64,000 nt of DNA from Platanthera guangdongensis. Its lineage: Eukaryota > Streptophyta > Magnoliopsida > Asparagales > Orchidaceae. The stretch is from NCBI GenBank assembly GCA_039583875.1, contig CM077151.1:118831519-118895518 (forward strand). Reading direction: 5' to 3'. The translations under genes and the position numbers were made by a program. Positions 21,099 through 32,928 of the stretch are shown here, piece by piece (within the stretch, counting starts at the first letter, position 1; each line of letters starts with the position of its first letter). The notes beneath the pieces were generated by a model. The model did not search any database. It was not told the origin of the DNA and saw only the letters and a list, made by a program, of their open reading frames with translations.

Positions 21099-24000
21099 TT
21101 ATTCTAAGTTTATCATACCTAATTCAATTTTAAACCTATTGAATTTGGTTTCTTCTAAAGGCTTAGTATACATGTCAGCTAGTTGATTATCTGTATTAAC
21201 ATACTCTAGTGAAATATCTTCTTTTTCAACATGTTCCCTTAGAAAATGATATTTTATCTCTATGTGCTTAGTCCTACTATGGGAAACAGGATTATTTGCA
21301 ATAGATATAGTACTAGTAGAATCACAAAATAGTGGTGTTCTACTTACTTGAATACCATAATCCTCAAGCTGATGTTGTATCCATAGAAGTTGAGCACAGC
21401 AACTTCCTGCAGCCACATACTCTGATTCTGCTGTGTAGATAGCCACACTTATTTGCTTCTTGCTACTCCATGAAATCAGTCTTCCACCTAGGAATTGACA
21501 GGTACTAGTTGTACTTTTCCTATCTTCTTTGCAGCCTGCAAAATCTGCATCTGAATAACCTGTCAGTTCAAAGTCTCCATTCCTAGGGTACCAAAGGCCT
21601 AGATAAGGAGTGCCCTTTAGATATCTCAGAATTCTTTTGACTACTGTCAAATGAGATTCTTTAGGGAAAGCTTGGTACGTAGCATAGACACATGTAGCAT
21701 ACATGATATCTGGTCTACTTGCAGTCAAATAGAGTTGGGAGCCAACTATCCCTCTATACAAAGTCTCATCTACAGGTTTCCCTTCATCATCTTTGCTAAG
21801 AGACATACTTGACCCCATAGGAGTTTTCATGGTACTAGATGATTCCATACCATACTTCCTTATCAGTTCTAGGGTGAACTTAGACTGGCATATGGATAAA
21901 CCATTCTCAATCTGTCTAACTTGGAGACCCAAGAAGAACTTAAGTTCCTCCATACTGCTCATCTCAAATTATCTTTGCATAAGTTTTGCAAACTTTTTGC
22001 AAAGACTACTTTCAGTAGACCCAAATATGATGTCATCTACATATATTTGGACTAGTATGATCTTGCCTCTGGATTCCCTAAGGAATAGAGTCTTGTCTAT
22101 TTTCCCCATTGTGAATTTATTCTCAATGAGGAAACTAGATAGGGTTTCATACCAAGCCCTAGGGGCTTGTTTTAACCCATACAAAGCCTTCCTAAGTCTA
22201 TATACATAATTAGGTTGAGTTGAATCAACAAAACCTGATGGCTGTTCCACATAGACCTCTTCTTTCATATTTCCATTCAGAAATGCTGACTTAACATCCA
22301 TTTGGTATACTTTAAATCCTTGATAGGTTGCATAGGCCAGGAACATCCTTATGGCTTCCAGTCTGGCTACTGGAGCAAAGGTTTGATCAAAGTCAATACC
22401 TTCTTCCTGTCTATATCCCTTACCAACCAGTCTTGCTTTGTTCTTTATAATCACTCCATGTTCATCCATCTTGTTCCTGAAGATTCACTTAGTTCCAATT
22501 ATGTTGTGGTCTTTTGGTTTAGGAACAAGCTCCCAGACATTGCATCTTTTGAACTGATTCAGCTCCTCTTGCATTGCCTCAATCCAATGAGGGTCTAGGA
22601 TGGCTTCTTCAAATTTCTTTGGTTCTACTTGAGATAGAAAACTGGAGTAGAGTACTGCACTCAGATTTTTGCTCCTTGTTTGTACCCCTTGTCTTAGATC
22701 ACGAATAATTTGATATGCTGGATGATCTCTTAGATGTCTATTAGCTGGTGGCAGCCTGACTTCAGGTTGAACTCCTTCAGCTTCTTCAACTTGCTGCACT
22801 ACATGGTCTTCTTCTGCATCAGGTGCATGTAGTACTCCCCCTAGACAGCAGCCACTATCATCTACATACTGACTTGCAGTAGATCCTTCTTCAATAGTGA
22901 GCTTGTCCATCTTCTTAGTCACACCTGTGGAGCTGCAAATACTTCTAGACAACTCATTGTTAATAAGTCTAGCTTCATCAAATACTACATGAACTGACTC
23001 CTCTACAACTTGTGTAGTCAAGTTGTAGACCCTATAAGACTTACTGTTGTTGATGTACCCAACAAAGATCCCCTCTTGGGATTTGGCAGCAAACTTGGTT
23101 AAGTAAGACTTAGCATTGTTAAGTATATAGCATTTACAACCAAAGATCATGAAATAGGATAGGTTTGGTTTTCTGCCTTTCACAATCTCAAAGGGGGTCT
23201 TATTGTGGCTCTTAGTAATGGTATCTCTATTAATTACATGGCATGCAGTATTAACTGCCTCAGCCCAGAAATATTCTGGGAGAGATGTGTCACTTAATAG
23301 GGTTCTACCAGCCTCAATCAAGGTTCTATTCTTCCTTTCAGCAATGCTATTTTGCTGAGGTGTTCTTGGTGAAGAAAATTCCTGAAATATCCCAAACTCT
23401 TCACATAGCTTTGTCATACTATCAGACTGGAGTTCAGTACCATGGTCACTTCTTACTTTGACAACTGTACTGTCTAACTCATTCTGAATTTGTTTGACAA
23501 AACTATAGAAGATAGTAGGTGTTTCAGATTTCTGTCTAAGGAAGAACACCCAGGAAAACCTTGGGTAGTCATCTACAACTACAAATGTGTAGACCTTCCT
23601 ACCTAGGCTATGAACTGGCATAGGACCAAAGAGATCCATATGCAAGAGGTATAAACACCTCACAGCATCTTTATTTTCAATCCTATTAAAGGTGGATCTA
23701 GTCTGCTTGCCCTTTTGACAAGCTGAGCATATTCCATCTTTAATACACTTAACTTGAGGACCATTCCTCACTAACTCTTTGCTATAGAGTTGGCCAATTG
23801 TCTTGTAGTTAAGATGGGCTAGCCTCTTGTGCCATTTGACACAATGAGAGACTTTCTCATCAGCTACAAGACACACTAGAGAACCATTGGTCTCACACAT
23901 AATGTCTAGGCAATAGACATTTCTCTTTCTATAACCTATCAAAATGATCTCTTGTTCATTTGACCTCCTGATATGACAACCATCTTTGACAAATGAGATG

Positions 24001-24272
24001 TCATATCCTAGATCACTCAGCTGACTTATACTAATGAGGTTGTGTTTCAAACCTCTAACATAAGCCACTTGAGTAATAGTTATAAGGTTGCTAGAAATGT
24101 TACCAAAACCTTTGATGATTCCTTTTTCAGAACCACCAAAGGTGACTTTAGGACCATCCTTGATTGGTGTGTAGTCCTTTAGCAATCCTCTAGTTCCAGT
24201 CATATGTCTGGAACATCCACTGTCCAAGTACCATATTGGGGCATGGCCACTTGGACTCACCTGCAAAACAGA
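21099..24272 (-). pseudogene. pol: copia pol B: protease, integrase, RT, RNase H, two nonsense codons
   Basis: One frame from the codons after the gag stop (24273) to the end at 21099. It carries the protease active site [11 protein letters not shown] near 24230 and the pre-integrase HHCC motif near 23830-23700. Integrase has HMDLFGPM, SDHGTEL and [12 protein letters not shown] has YVDDIIFGS near 22040; RNase H has [14 protein letters not shown] and [12 protein letters not shown]. Two in-frame stops interrupt it: TGA for Trp at 22485, and TAA for Gln at 21969 just after the RT motif. Both fit C-to-T change on one strand. All catalytic residues I can place are intact. The element could have been active when it inserted. 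Confidence 0.92.
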
Positions 24273-24512
24273 TTAGTTGACCTTAGAACCCAAAGAATTC
24301 TTGGGTCCTTGGTGCTGGTTAGTTTGCCTCTTAACAAAGCTACCTGCAGATCTTCCAACAGTCAGTTTGCTACTCACTTTGGCACTTGAATTGTGCCAAC
24401 AGTCCATGGCAAAGTGGCCTACCTTGCCACAACACCAGCACTCAAATCTATTGTACCTTTGCTTAGGTACAACCCTAGATGTTCTATCTACAGCAGGCTT
24501 GTTGAGTACTGG
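24273..24512 (-). pseudogene. gag: copia gag B, C-terminal part with second zinc knuckle
   Basis: Continues the Gag frame after the G1 insertion. It holds a CCHC knuckle (CWCCGKVGHFAMDC) near 24430 and ends at an in-frame TAA (24275-24273), two codons before the protease frame resumes. Element C has the same TAA at the same place. The right edge is the ACTGG target duplication (24508-24512) of G1. Gag packages the RNA; the zinc knuckles bind nucleic acid. Confidence 0.85.
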
Positions 24513-27433
24513 TGTCACAACCCGCATTTTCTCAACGGTAAAAATCGTATCAGAGTAGGAGAAAACACGCGCCGTGATGCCACATCGTGCAGGGGATAAC
24601 TGCACACGCTCAGGCAAAACTCCAAACGTTAGATTTTAAGGAAAATGGTTAATTAAGTATGAAATAAAATCAGTTATGTTGAATGGCCGTATCCCTCGGC
24701 TCGGTGGATCAGCTAGTCCACAGTTAAAACTATATTTATACGCAGCAAAAAATACTTTGGTTCAATAAATTGACGCCCTGAAAGAGCAGAAGTGTCCCCG
24801 GGGGATGACTTATGCGTGCACGACCCTAAGGTGAATGTAGTAGGTATAAAAAGATAGTGTTTTACACTGAGGAAAAGTAGTGTCTTTGTTTTAGAAAACA
24901 TGTTATGCATGAAGTACATATATTAATACTTTTAGGGTTTAAAATATATATCATGCAACCTAGCATAAATCCTTCCCAGAAGCAAGTAACCAACCTCAAA
25001 TAGGCAACCACAGCAGTTTAACTTCATATTCAGCATCACAAAAAGCCACTAGTGGGCGCCAACAACCTGACACGAACCCACTGGCGAGTATGTATGTCTA
25101 TACAGAAGAGTAAAGAACTACCTCACAACAAACGGGGATCAGCAATCTCAGCTACCCTAGAGGCCACCAATAAGCCCCTCCAAAAGAACTAGCCGCTGAA
25201 CTGGCTACAACCTAGACCTGAGGCATTCAAGAAAAGAACACCTCAGCAAGGAAACAATCCAAAGTAAATAGAGCAATAGGTTAATGAGCAATAAGATGAA
25301 GGGGTACCAACCCGACAACAACTGCTATATGTAAAAGAAAAAGTGAATGACAGAAGGAAAAGAGTACAGTATAAAACACCGCAGAGCACACCAAGTGCGA
25401 GCAATAAAACCAATGTGCCTTACCAAGAGAGAGCCTGCAACAGCACCAAGACATATACATATGCCAAAACAAAGGAAGCATAAATAGGAAAGGGACTAAC
25501 AGTCCTAACACGTGGGTAAGTGGCAGTGGTCAAACATGGGTCTGATTACATAACTAGGATCAGACCCAAAAAGGGCTAAGGGGTCAAACAATGGCAGCTT
25601 TAGGGTCCCACACACACCAACCCAAACCGGGGCAAAAGGCGGTGGCCACAGCTCTCCACATAAAACCACCCCTCTAGAGGCCACCAAAACTCCACCACCT
25701 GCCACGACCCAAGAGTCGGCATGCAGAAATTAGTCGAACACCCAAAGCTCCCCCCTAGGGAAAAAGTCAATCTAACAATCCTAAGAAACACACGAACCCA
25801 ATACAAAACGTCGGGTCCAACCGACGCGGCCTTGCATGCCTAACCCGAACCAACCCCGAGTCTACCTGACCCCAAAACAAGCGCAGCACCAGTGTCGACA
25901 CGATGTGTCGACACCTCGACAAGCCGGTGTCGACACAAGGTGTTGACACAACCACGGCCGGTGTCGACACCAAGTGTCGACACTACAGCGGCCGGTGTCG
26001 ACACAAGGTGTCGACACTGCCGCGGCTGGTGTCGACACCACTGCTGTGTCGACACCAAGTGTCGACACTGCCACTGCTGGTGTCGACACCAAGTGTCGAC
26101 ACCACTGTAGCCGGTGTCGACACCTTGTGTCGACACTGCCACTGCTGGTGTCGACACCAAGTGTCGACACCACTGCAGCCGGTGTCGACACCTTGTGTCG
26201 ACACTGCCACTGCTGGTGTCGACACCAAGTGTCGACACCACTGCAGCCGGTGTCGACACCTTGTGTCGACACTGCCACTGCTGGTGTCGACACCAAGTGT
26301 CGACACCACTGCAGCCGGTGTCGACACCTTGTGTCGACACTGCCACTGCTGGTGTCGACACCAAGTGTCGACACCATGACTGGCCGGTGTCGACACCAAG
26401 TGTCGACACCATGACTGGCCGGTGTCGACACAACAATGTCGACACCCCAGCTGGCTACAGGAGCCAGATCCAGCAAATGACCAAAAACGAGAACGGGGAA
26501 AATGTCTTCTCTCTCGAGTACGACCTCCATCGGCAATGGTCACTACTCGACCTAGACCGAACCAAATCTGTCCCTAATAGACGCAATCCCTCAAGAAAAC
26601 TGAGATTAACTGGAACCTTCTACACTAACCATGGTATGATCGGGAACAAGCCCTAGCTTACACCTAAAATCCAAACAAGAAAGAGATAAACAAATTAAAT
26701 CAAAAGAAAGCAAAGATCAACTAAGGCAAGGATGAGGGTACATCGCTTGCCTCAATACCAGGAACTCGGTCGGCGGCCTCCCCCGCTTGCGGATCTGGCC
26801 GCAGGGCAACAAGCTGAGGAGCAGAAAGAAGGCAGATCCCGGCGGGGGCAGTCCAGATCCACCCTCGAAACCGAAACCGGACTGCTAAATCTCCAGGAAA
26901 ACGGCCTCCCAAGGCTAGGGTAGTCCGGCAGAGCTCTTCCTCTCCTCTCGTACAGGCGACGGCTTCCTCCAAACAGAGAAACAGGAAAATAACCAAAAAG
27001 GAACCCAGCCCTAATCTGACCCAAGACTATATATATCAGCAGTAATAATAATAAACAACAATACATAATAATTACTATATACACCCAATATCAAAACAAC
27101 CCGAAACCCGAAACTTCTCGGAAAAAGATGAAATTTACGTCGCAGCTAAAAACCCACGCTACGAACGCAACTACGAAGTCGAAATTAACATTCGACGAAC
27201 AAAACCCGGGATAACACCTCCCGAAGCCAAAACACAAGCATTCCCTAAGAGGCCCAACCGAGTCATCAAACGGACTCTGTCTAGCTGGGGAATCTTGCTA
27301 ACAGGCTACAAACAAGCTACACAGGGAACCCTAAGAGCTAAGACCACGCTCTACAACGGCAAAAAGCCGGAAATACGCCATCGTAACGCCAGCCATAGAT
27401 CAAACGAAGCACAGAAAAACCGGGGGCGTTACA
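24513..27433 (-). repeat. 3' LTR of G1
   Basis: 2921 bp, TGTCACAACCCGCATTTTC to GGGGGCGTTACA. In sense it starts TGTAACGCCCCCGG like LTR E. A palindrome array occupies 25892-26445; no ORF is believable. Confidence 0.95.
25892..26445 (-). repeat. GTGTCGACAC higher-order array in 3' LTR of G1
   Basis: A composite unit of 68 bp with four palindromes spaced 13, 21, 13 and 21 bp is repeated about four times nearly perfectly (26050-26380), with looser copies at both ends. The homologous array in the other LTR is about 128 bp longer. Confidence 0.93.
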
Positions 27434-27449
27434 GCCACTCCCCCTAAAA
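27434..27449 (-). other. polypurine tract of G1
   Basis: The reverse of GCCACTCCCCCTAAAA abuts the LTR, giving TTTTAGGGGGAGTGGC then TGTAACGCC in sense. Confidence 0.8.
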
Positions 27450-27557
27450 GGAAGTTTCGCCTCGAAACTTTACTCACAACACTCCTACAAAGAAGGAGAG
27501 AGAAAAAGCCGGGAAAGGGCTAAATAAACAACAAAATAGAACATACCAAGCACAAGA
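27450..27557 (-). other. short 3' UTR of G1
   Basis: Noncoding sequence between the chromodomain stop and the polypurine tract. Confidence 0.7.
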
Positions 27558-30500
27558 TCAGGGAAACAGATGAGGGTGAGCCTCCCTCATAGCCGACTCC
27601 AACTCCCAAGTCGCGCTTTCCACATCTTGATTTCTACATAAAACTTTAACCATCGGAATAGTCTTCTTCCGCAACGCCCGAACTTGAGAATCCAAAATAC
27701 GAACAGGCACCTCCACATAAGAAAGATTCGGCTCCAACTGAGGCACAGAATCCAAAACCTGCCTACCATTCATCACACATTTTCGCAGCTGACTGACGTG
27801 AAAGACATCATGTACGCCAGGGAAATTTGCGGGCAAAGCCAGCCTGTAGGCTGATACCCCAATCCGCTCAACAATCGGAAACGGCCCCACATACCTCGGG
27901 TCCAACTTCCTATTCTTGCCAAACCGCTTGACTCCAATCAACGGGGAGACCTTTAAGAACACCGAGTCCCCCACAGCAAATTCCAAGTCCGATCTACGCC
28001 GATTGGCGTTCTTCTCATATCTTTCCTGGGATATCCGAAGCTTTTCCCGAATAAGCTTCACAGCGGTCTCCATCTCCTCAAGCGCTTTTGGACCCAACAA
28101 AGGTCCCTCGCCAAGCTCAGCCCAAAACAAGGGAGTCCTGCAGCGCCTCCCATACAAAGCTTCAAAAGGAGCCATTTGCAAGCTTTCTTGATAACTGTTG
28201 TTATATGCGAATTCCATAAGCCGCAAGCGCTCGTCCCACGCTCCTCCGTGGTCCAGAATATAGCATCGGATCATATCTTCCACAATCTGATTTACTCGCT
28301 CTGTCTGACCATTGGTCTGCGGATGATAAGCCGTGGAATATCTCAAATCTGTACCCAACCCTTCTTGAAGGCTCTTCCAAAAACGAGATGTGAACCTGGA
28401 GTCTCGATCTGATATGATACTTACGGGTACACCATGCAATCTGACAACCTCTTCCAGATACAGCTCGGCTATCTTCCTCATCGGATAATCGATCTTAAAT
28501 GGCACGAAATGAGCGCTCTTCGTTAATCTGTCTACAATTACCCAAACTGAATCATGCCCCTTAGGCGATCTCGGTAAGCCGGTAATGAAATCCATTGAGA
28601 TACTCTCCCACTTCCACATCGGAATCTCCAAGGGAGTCAGCTTGCCACTAGGCCTCCCATGGTCAGCTTTCACACGCCTGCAAGTGAAACACTCTGAAAC
28701 AAATCTGGCTATGTCCTTCTTCATCCCGTACCACCAGGCAATTTGTTTTAAATCATGATACATCTTGGTAGACCCTGGATGGTAGGCAACACTGGATCCG
28801 TGGTCGTCTCTGCACACCATATCCCGGATATCCCCAACTGCGGGGACGCAAAACCTGCCACGGTACTTCAAGGTACCCGCATCACCTATAGAGAAGTCTG
28901 GTAATTCACCCTTCTCAGCTCGAAGATACAAATGCAGAAGATCGGGATCGTCCTTCTGATGAAGTCTCGTAAGCGTAATCCACGAAGGTTCTGCTACTGC
29001 TATGCTACTCTGCGAATCACAGCTTCCCACAGAAATGTCCATCAACAGAAACTCTTCCACTAGACGCTCGGCGGAAAGATTAAAAATCTTACCTGACTTC
29101 CGACTCAGGGCATCAGCCACCACATTTGCCTTGCCTGGATGATACTGAATTTCAACATCATAGTCGACTACGTACTCCAACCACCGCCGCTGGCGCAGAT
29201 TCAATTCTTTCTGAGTGAAGACATACTTCAGACTCTTATGATCCGTGAAAATCTTTCACTGCGCGCCATATAGCAAATGCCTCCACAATTTCAACGCATA
29301 GATCACAACTGCAAACTCCAGGTCATGCGTAGGGTAGTTCCTCTCGGTGAGTCTTTAACTGCCTCGACCCATACGCAATCACCTTCCCGCCCTGCATCAA
29401 AACGCAGCCCAGACCGACATGCGACGCATCCACATAAATATCATACTCACTGCCCTCCGTAGGCAAAGACAAAATTGGAGCCGAACATAGCCTTCTTTTT
29501 AGTTCCTCAAAAGCCTTCTCACACTTACCATCCCATACAAAAGCTACGTTTTTCTGCGTTAACTTGGTCAACGGCGCGGACAAGGTAGAGAAACCTTCTA
29601 CAAATCTTCTATAATAACCAGCCAAACCCAAGAAGCTTCTAATCTCTTTGGGGGTAACAGGTCTCGCCCATTCCATAACCGCAGCGATCTTCTCTGGGTC
29701 CACCGATATTCCCTCCTTATTAATCACGTGACCTAGAAAAGAAACTTGAGGCAACCAAAATTCACATTTGCTCAGCTTGGCGTATAGCTTATGGTCTCTC
29801 AGAGTCGCCAAGACCAGCCGCAAATGTCGATCATGCTCCTTCGCATCCTTAGAATACACCAAAACATCGTCTATAAAGACAATCACGAACTTATCTAGAA
29901 AATCCTTGAAAACTCTGTTCATCAAATCCATAAAAGGTGAGGGCGCATTAGTCAAACCGAATGACATAACCAAAAACTCAAAATGCCCATGACGAGAGCG
30001 GAACGCCGTCCGCGGAACATCTGACTCCCGAATCCTCAACTGGTGATAGCCCGAACGAAGATCTATCTTGGAAAACACGGCACTACCACGCAGTTGGTCA
30101 AACAAATCGTCGATTCGCGGCAAAGGGTACCTGTTCTTAATAGTAACCTTGTTCAGCTCTCTATAGTCGATGCATAACCTCATCGACCCATCCTTCTTTT
30201 TAACGAACAGCACTGGCGCACCCCAAGGCGAAGAACTCGGCCTTATAAAGCCCTTTTCCAACAACTCATCCAGCTGAATTCGCAACTCTTCCAGCTCTCG
30301 CGGGGCCATCCGGTACGGCGCCTTCACGATAGGACGCGTGCCTGGCTCCAAATCTATAGCAAACTCGATATCTCGATCGGGTGGAAGACCGGGAAGGTCG
30401 TCTGGAAACACATCAGAAAAGTCACACACCACAGGAATATCTTCCAAACGGGGCTCACTAACAATCGACCCTACCAGGGAAACCACACAGGCGAAACAGC

Positions 30501-30936
30501 CAGAAACAAGCAACTTCCGAGCACGCACCGCAGAAATGATTGGAGACTCCTGGAGAGAATACCCATAAACGCTCCCTGGCTGACCGTTGTCTTTGATGAA
30601 GTCCAAGCGCTTACCCTTGCACTGGATCACAACATCGTACCTTGACAACCAGTCCATGCCCAAAATAACGTCGAAGTCCTCCAGGTCAATCACCTTCAAG
30701 TCTGCCTTGGCTAGAAAATCTCCCAACAAAATCGGACAATCTAGGACACCCAGGTCCGTAACCACAGAGTCACCGGAGGGGAACTTAACGTAGAAGGCAC
30801 CACCAACACGATCTAGGCCCAAACTGAACCGCTCCACGAAGGCTCTAGCCACAAACGAGTGGTTAGCGTCGGAATCGAAGAGAACGCGCGCCCAGCGGTT
30901 CTTTACCTTAAATCGTCCTACGAATTGCACACGCAT
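27558..30936 (-). pseudogene. pol: chromovirus pol G1: protease, RT, RNase H, integrase, chromodomain (broken)
   Basis: The first frame (30936-29323) starts within the end of gag in another frame. It carries a protease with [11 protein letters not shown] near 30865, where the family has DSG, so the active-site Gly is lost. RT motifs include [11 protein letters not shown] and [13 protein letters not shown] near 29870. RNase H starts [13 protein letters not shown] near 29430. One extra base near 29340 shifts the frame, and a TGA for Cys at 29258-29256 follows. The second frame (to 27558) has the end of RNase H, the integrase HHCC motif (28790-28680), all three acidic residues ([26 protein letters not shown]) and a group II chromodomain at the C-terminus ([10 protein letters not shown]...ATWELESAM). 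Chromodomains guide integration into heterochromatin. Confidence 0.93.
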
Positions 30937-32236
30937 CTAAGGCAACAAGCGCTAAAACGAAAACTACAATCAAAGAAGAAACGTAACGAAACGACTGCGG
31001 CGGAGTCGAACCTGAGATAACCTGGGTCGAGGTCTGCGCTTCGTCTGCCGAGAGCACAGTCAACTTTCCTTTTCCTTTATCCACTTGCTGAGGCGGTGGC
31101 AGAGCCTGGAGGGGAACTGGCTGCAGAATAGACTGGGTCTGAGGGCACCTTGTCTTGAGATGACCCTTCTGGCTGCACTGAAAACAGACCTTATCTTTTA
31201 ACCAACAACGGGCAGCCTCATGCCCCTTCCTTCCACACAAGGCACACACCAAGTCTCCCCTGGAAGTACCCTGAATCGCATGCACCTGTTCCTTCTTCTG
31301 CGCTCCCAACCTTTTGAAACACTTCTCAAAGGGGTGGCCTGGCCGGCCACAAAAGCTACAAATCTCTCTGACCTTCTTTCTTGCGACAGCATCAGGTTCC
31401 TGAGGGCTCTTCCCTCCACCGGACTTCCGCTTATCTTTCCTTAACTGCTGGCCTCTATTCTTGGCATTCTCAATGGCCTCAACTCTCAAAGCAGCTTCAA
31501 CCGCACTGACGTAACTGACTGCTCCATAGGCATTCGCTAACTGCTGTATGTCGCTTCTTAGTCCACCTAGAAATCGCTTAACTCGGTCTGCCTCAACACT
31601 CACCAGACCCGGAGCAAACCGACTCAACTTACTAAACTCAATCTCACACTCACTAACCGTGAGTTTCCTCTGCTTTAAGTGAAGAAAGTCGTTCATTAGC
31701 CGGTCCCGTTCGATTGAAGGCAGAATCTTACTTAACAACAACACCTTAAATGACTCCCAAGTGCAACCTGCCACTAAGCTCTCTTTCTCTCTCAGCCACC
31801 AATTCTTTGTTAAGCCCTTGAGCTGGTAGGCAGCGAGCATCACTCTCTGATCGTCCGTAATCCCTGAGTAAGAGAACATTTCCTCAATGGTAATCAGCCA
31901 GTCATCCAAAATCATGAAATCCGCCTGCCCATCATAAGTAGGGGGTCTCAGCCGCTGAAACTGAGATATGAACGCCATCTCTGGAGGCACCACAACCAAA
32001 GGCACGGGAGGAGCAGGAGGGACAGGAACAGCTACCCCCTCTGCGGGGTTCTGAGCTCTCGGGGGCTGTCCCGCCACCACAGCTACAAGGGACTGAATCT
32101 GAGCCTGCATAGCCACTACCTGCCTCGATAACTCCTCATTACTCTGCCGCAAGCTTTCTACCAACGCATTGCTCTGCGCTCCTGACGTCTCACCCTCGGA
32201 TTGGGGGGTCGATCTCGTCGCAGGACGTCTCGCCAT
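30908..32236 (-). CDS. gag: chromovirus Gag of G1, intact
   Basis: 442 codons from ATG 32236. I chose MARRPATRS rather than an upstream in-frame ATG at 32251 because D starts with the matching MSKRPVTRQ. The N-terminus is Gln-rich and helical. The capsid-like core ([17 protein letters not shown].....TWESFK) lies at about residues 110-240. Three consecutive CCHC zinc knuckles follow ([42 protein letters not shown]). It assembles particles and binds genomic RNA. The ORF overlaps pol in another frame by about 29 nt, so pol would need frameshifting. Transcript expected from the 5' LTR at right. Confidence 0.92.
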   Translation of the reverse strand: MARRPATRSTPQSEGETSGAQSNALVESLRQSNEELSRQVVAMQAQIQSLVAVVAGQPPRAQNPAEGVAVPVPPAPPVPLVVVPPEMAFISQFQRLRPPTYDGQADFMILDDWLITIEEMFSYSGITDDQRVMLAAYQLKGLTKNWWLREKESLVAGCTWESFKVLLLSKILPSIERDRLMNDFLHLKQRKLTVSECEIEFSKLSRFAPGLVSVEADRVKRFLGGLRSDIQQLANAYGAVSYVSAVEAALRVEAIENAKNRGQQLRKDKRKSGGGKSPQEPDAVARKKVREICSFCGRPGHPFEKCFKRLGAQKKEQVHAIQGTSRGDLVCALCGRKGHEAARCWLKDKVCFQCSQKGHLKTRCPQTQSILQPVPLQALPPPQQVDKGKGKLTVLSADEAQTSTQVISGSTPPQSFRYVSSLIVVFVLALVALDACAIRRTI

Positions 32237-32598
32237 CCTAAAATCGCACAAACTTTAGACAAATCCTAGCCTACCAACTAGAACAAAACTACCCGGTACG
32301 GACAAACACACTTAAATATGAACTTCAACTGCAAAACTTTCTCTGGGAGTTGTTTTTTTACCATGATGATGTTATGCTTATCCTAAGATGGTTCACCACC
32401 ATCATACTAACTCAGGTACCTAGACCATGAATGCATGTACTTGTATTCCTTTTTTTTGACTCAAAACCATGTGTGTACATATGTCATCTTGCAAATCTTT
32501 AGCTTGGCACGTTGTGCTTATGAAATGTTAAGCTATGCATGATGTGCTATGCATTCTAAAAAGGCCTTAGTGCATGCCATGGGCGGCGTACACATGAA
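32237..32598 (-). other. gag-proximal 5' leader of G1
   Basis: Noncoding sequence between the triple hairpin and the gag ATG. No other structure was obvious by eye. Confidence 0.5.
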
Positions 32599-32770
32599 AA
32601 TGTTATGCATCCCATACTACATAACATTCCCATGTAACGAGAAAAGAAAATGTGCTAGCCGCATTCATGCGGTGAGGTTATGCATCCCATACTACATAAC
32701 CCTCACATGTTGCCTCTTATGGTGGATCCATATACAAACACATATTATGCATCCCATACTACATAATATG
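32599..32770 (-). ncRNA. triple stem-loop in 5' leader of G1 (candidate packaging/dimerisation signal)
   Basis: Three hairpins lie between PBS and gag: 32599-32628 (arms AATGTTATG/CATAACATT), 32672-32706 (arms GTGAGGTTATG/CATAACCCTCAC with one bulged base) and 32741-32770 (arms CATATTATG/CATAATATG). All three have the same 12-nt loop, CATCCCATACTA on the + strand. Element D has the same three, with a paired change in the first stem. Position matches where retroelement packaging signals lie; function is inferred. Confidence 0.7.
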
Positions 32771-32910
32771 CCCTGTATACTTCTTTATGCTCATGAGTGT
32801 AGTGTACGTGCTTCGGCCAAGATGTGCTGATGACATATCGGTGTGTGAATGGTATGATGCTAAACACTAATCCAGACAAGGGAAAGGTTGCCCAACCATT
32901 TGTCAAGCAA

Positions 32911-32926
32911 CCTCGCTTTGATACCA
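32911..32926 (-). other. primer binding site of G1
   Basis: In sense TGGTATCAAAGCGAGG begins two bases after the 5' LTR end, an initiator tRNA-Met type site. Confidence 0.8.
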
Positions 32927-32928
32927 AC

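Noticed and set aside
25862..26543. Overlapping open frames of 90-270 codons on both strands with VSTP/CRH/VDT peptide repeats
   Set aside because: They are translations of the GTGTCGACAC array, which has no stop in several frames. The same occurs at 6575-7005, 12059-12515, 14686-15370, 16740-17475, 34258-35089 and 39000-39766.
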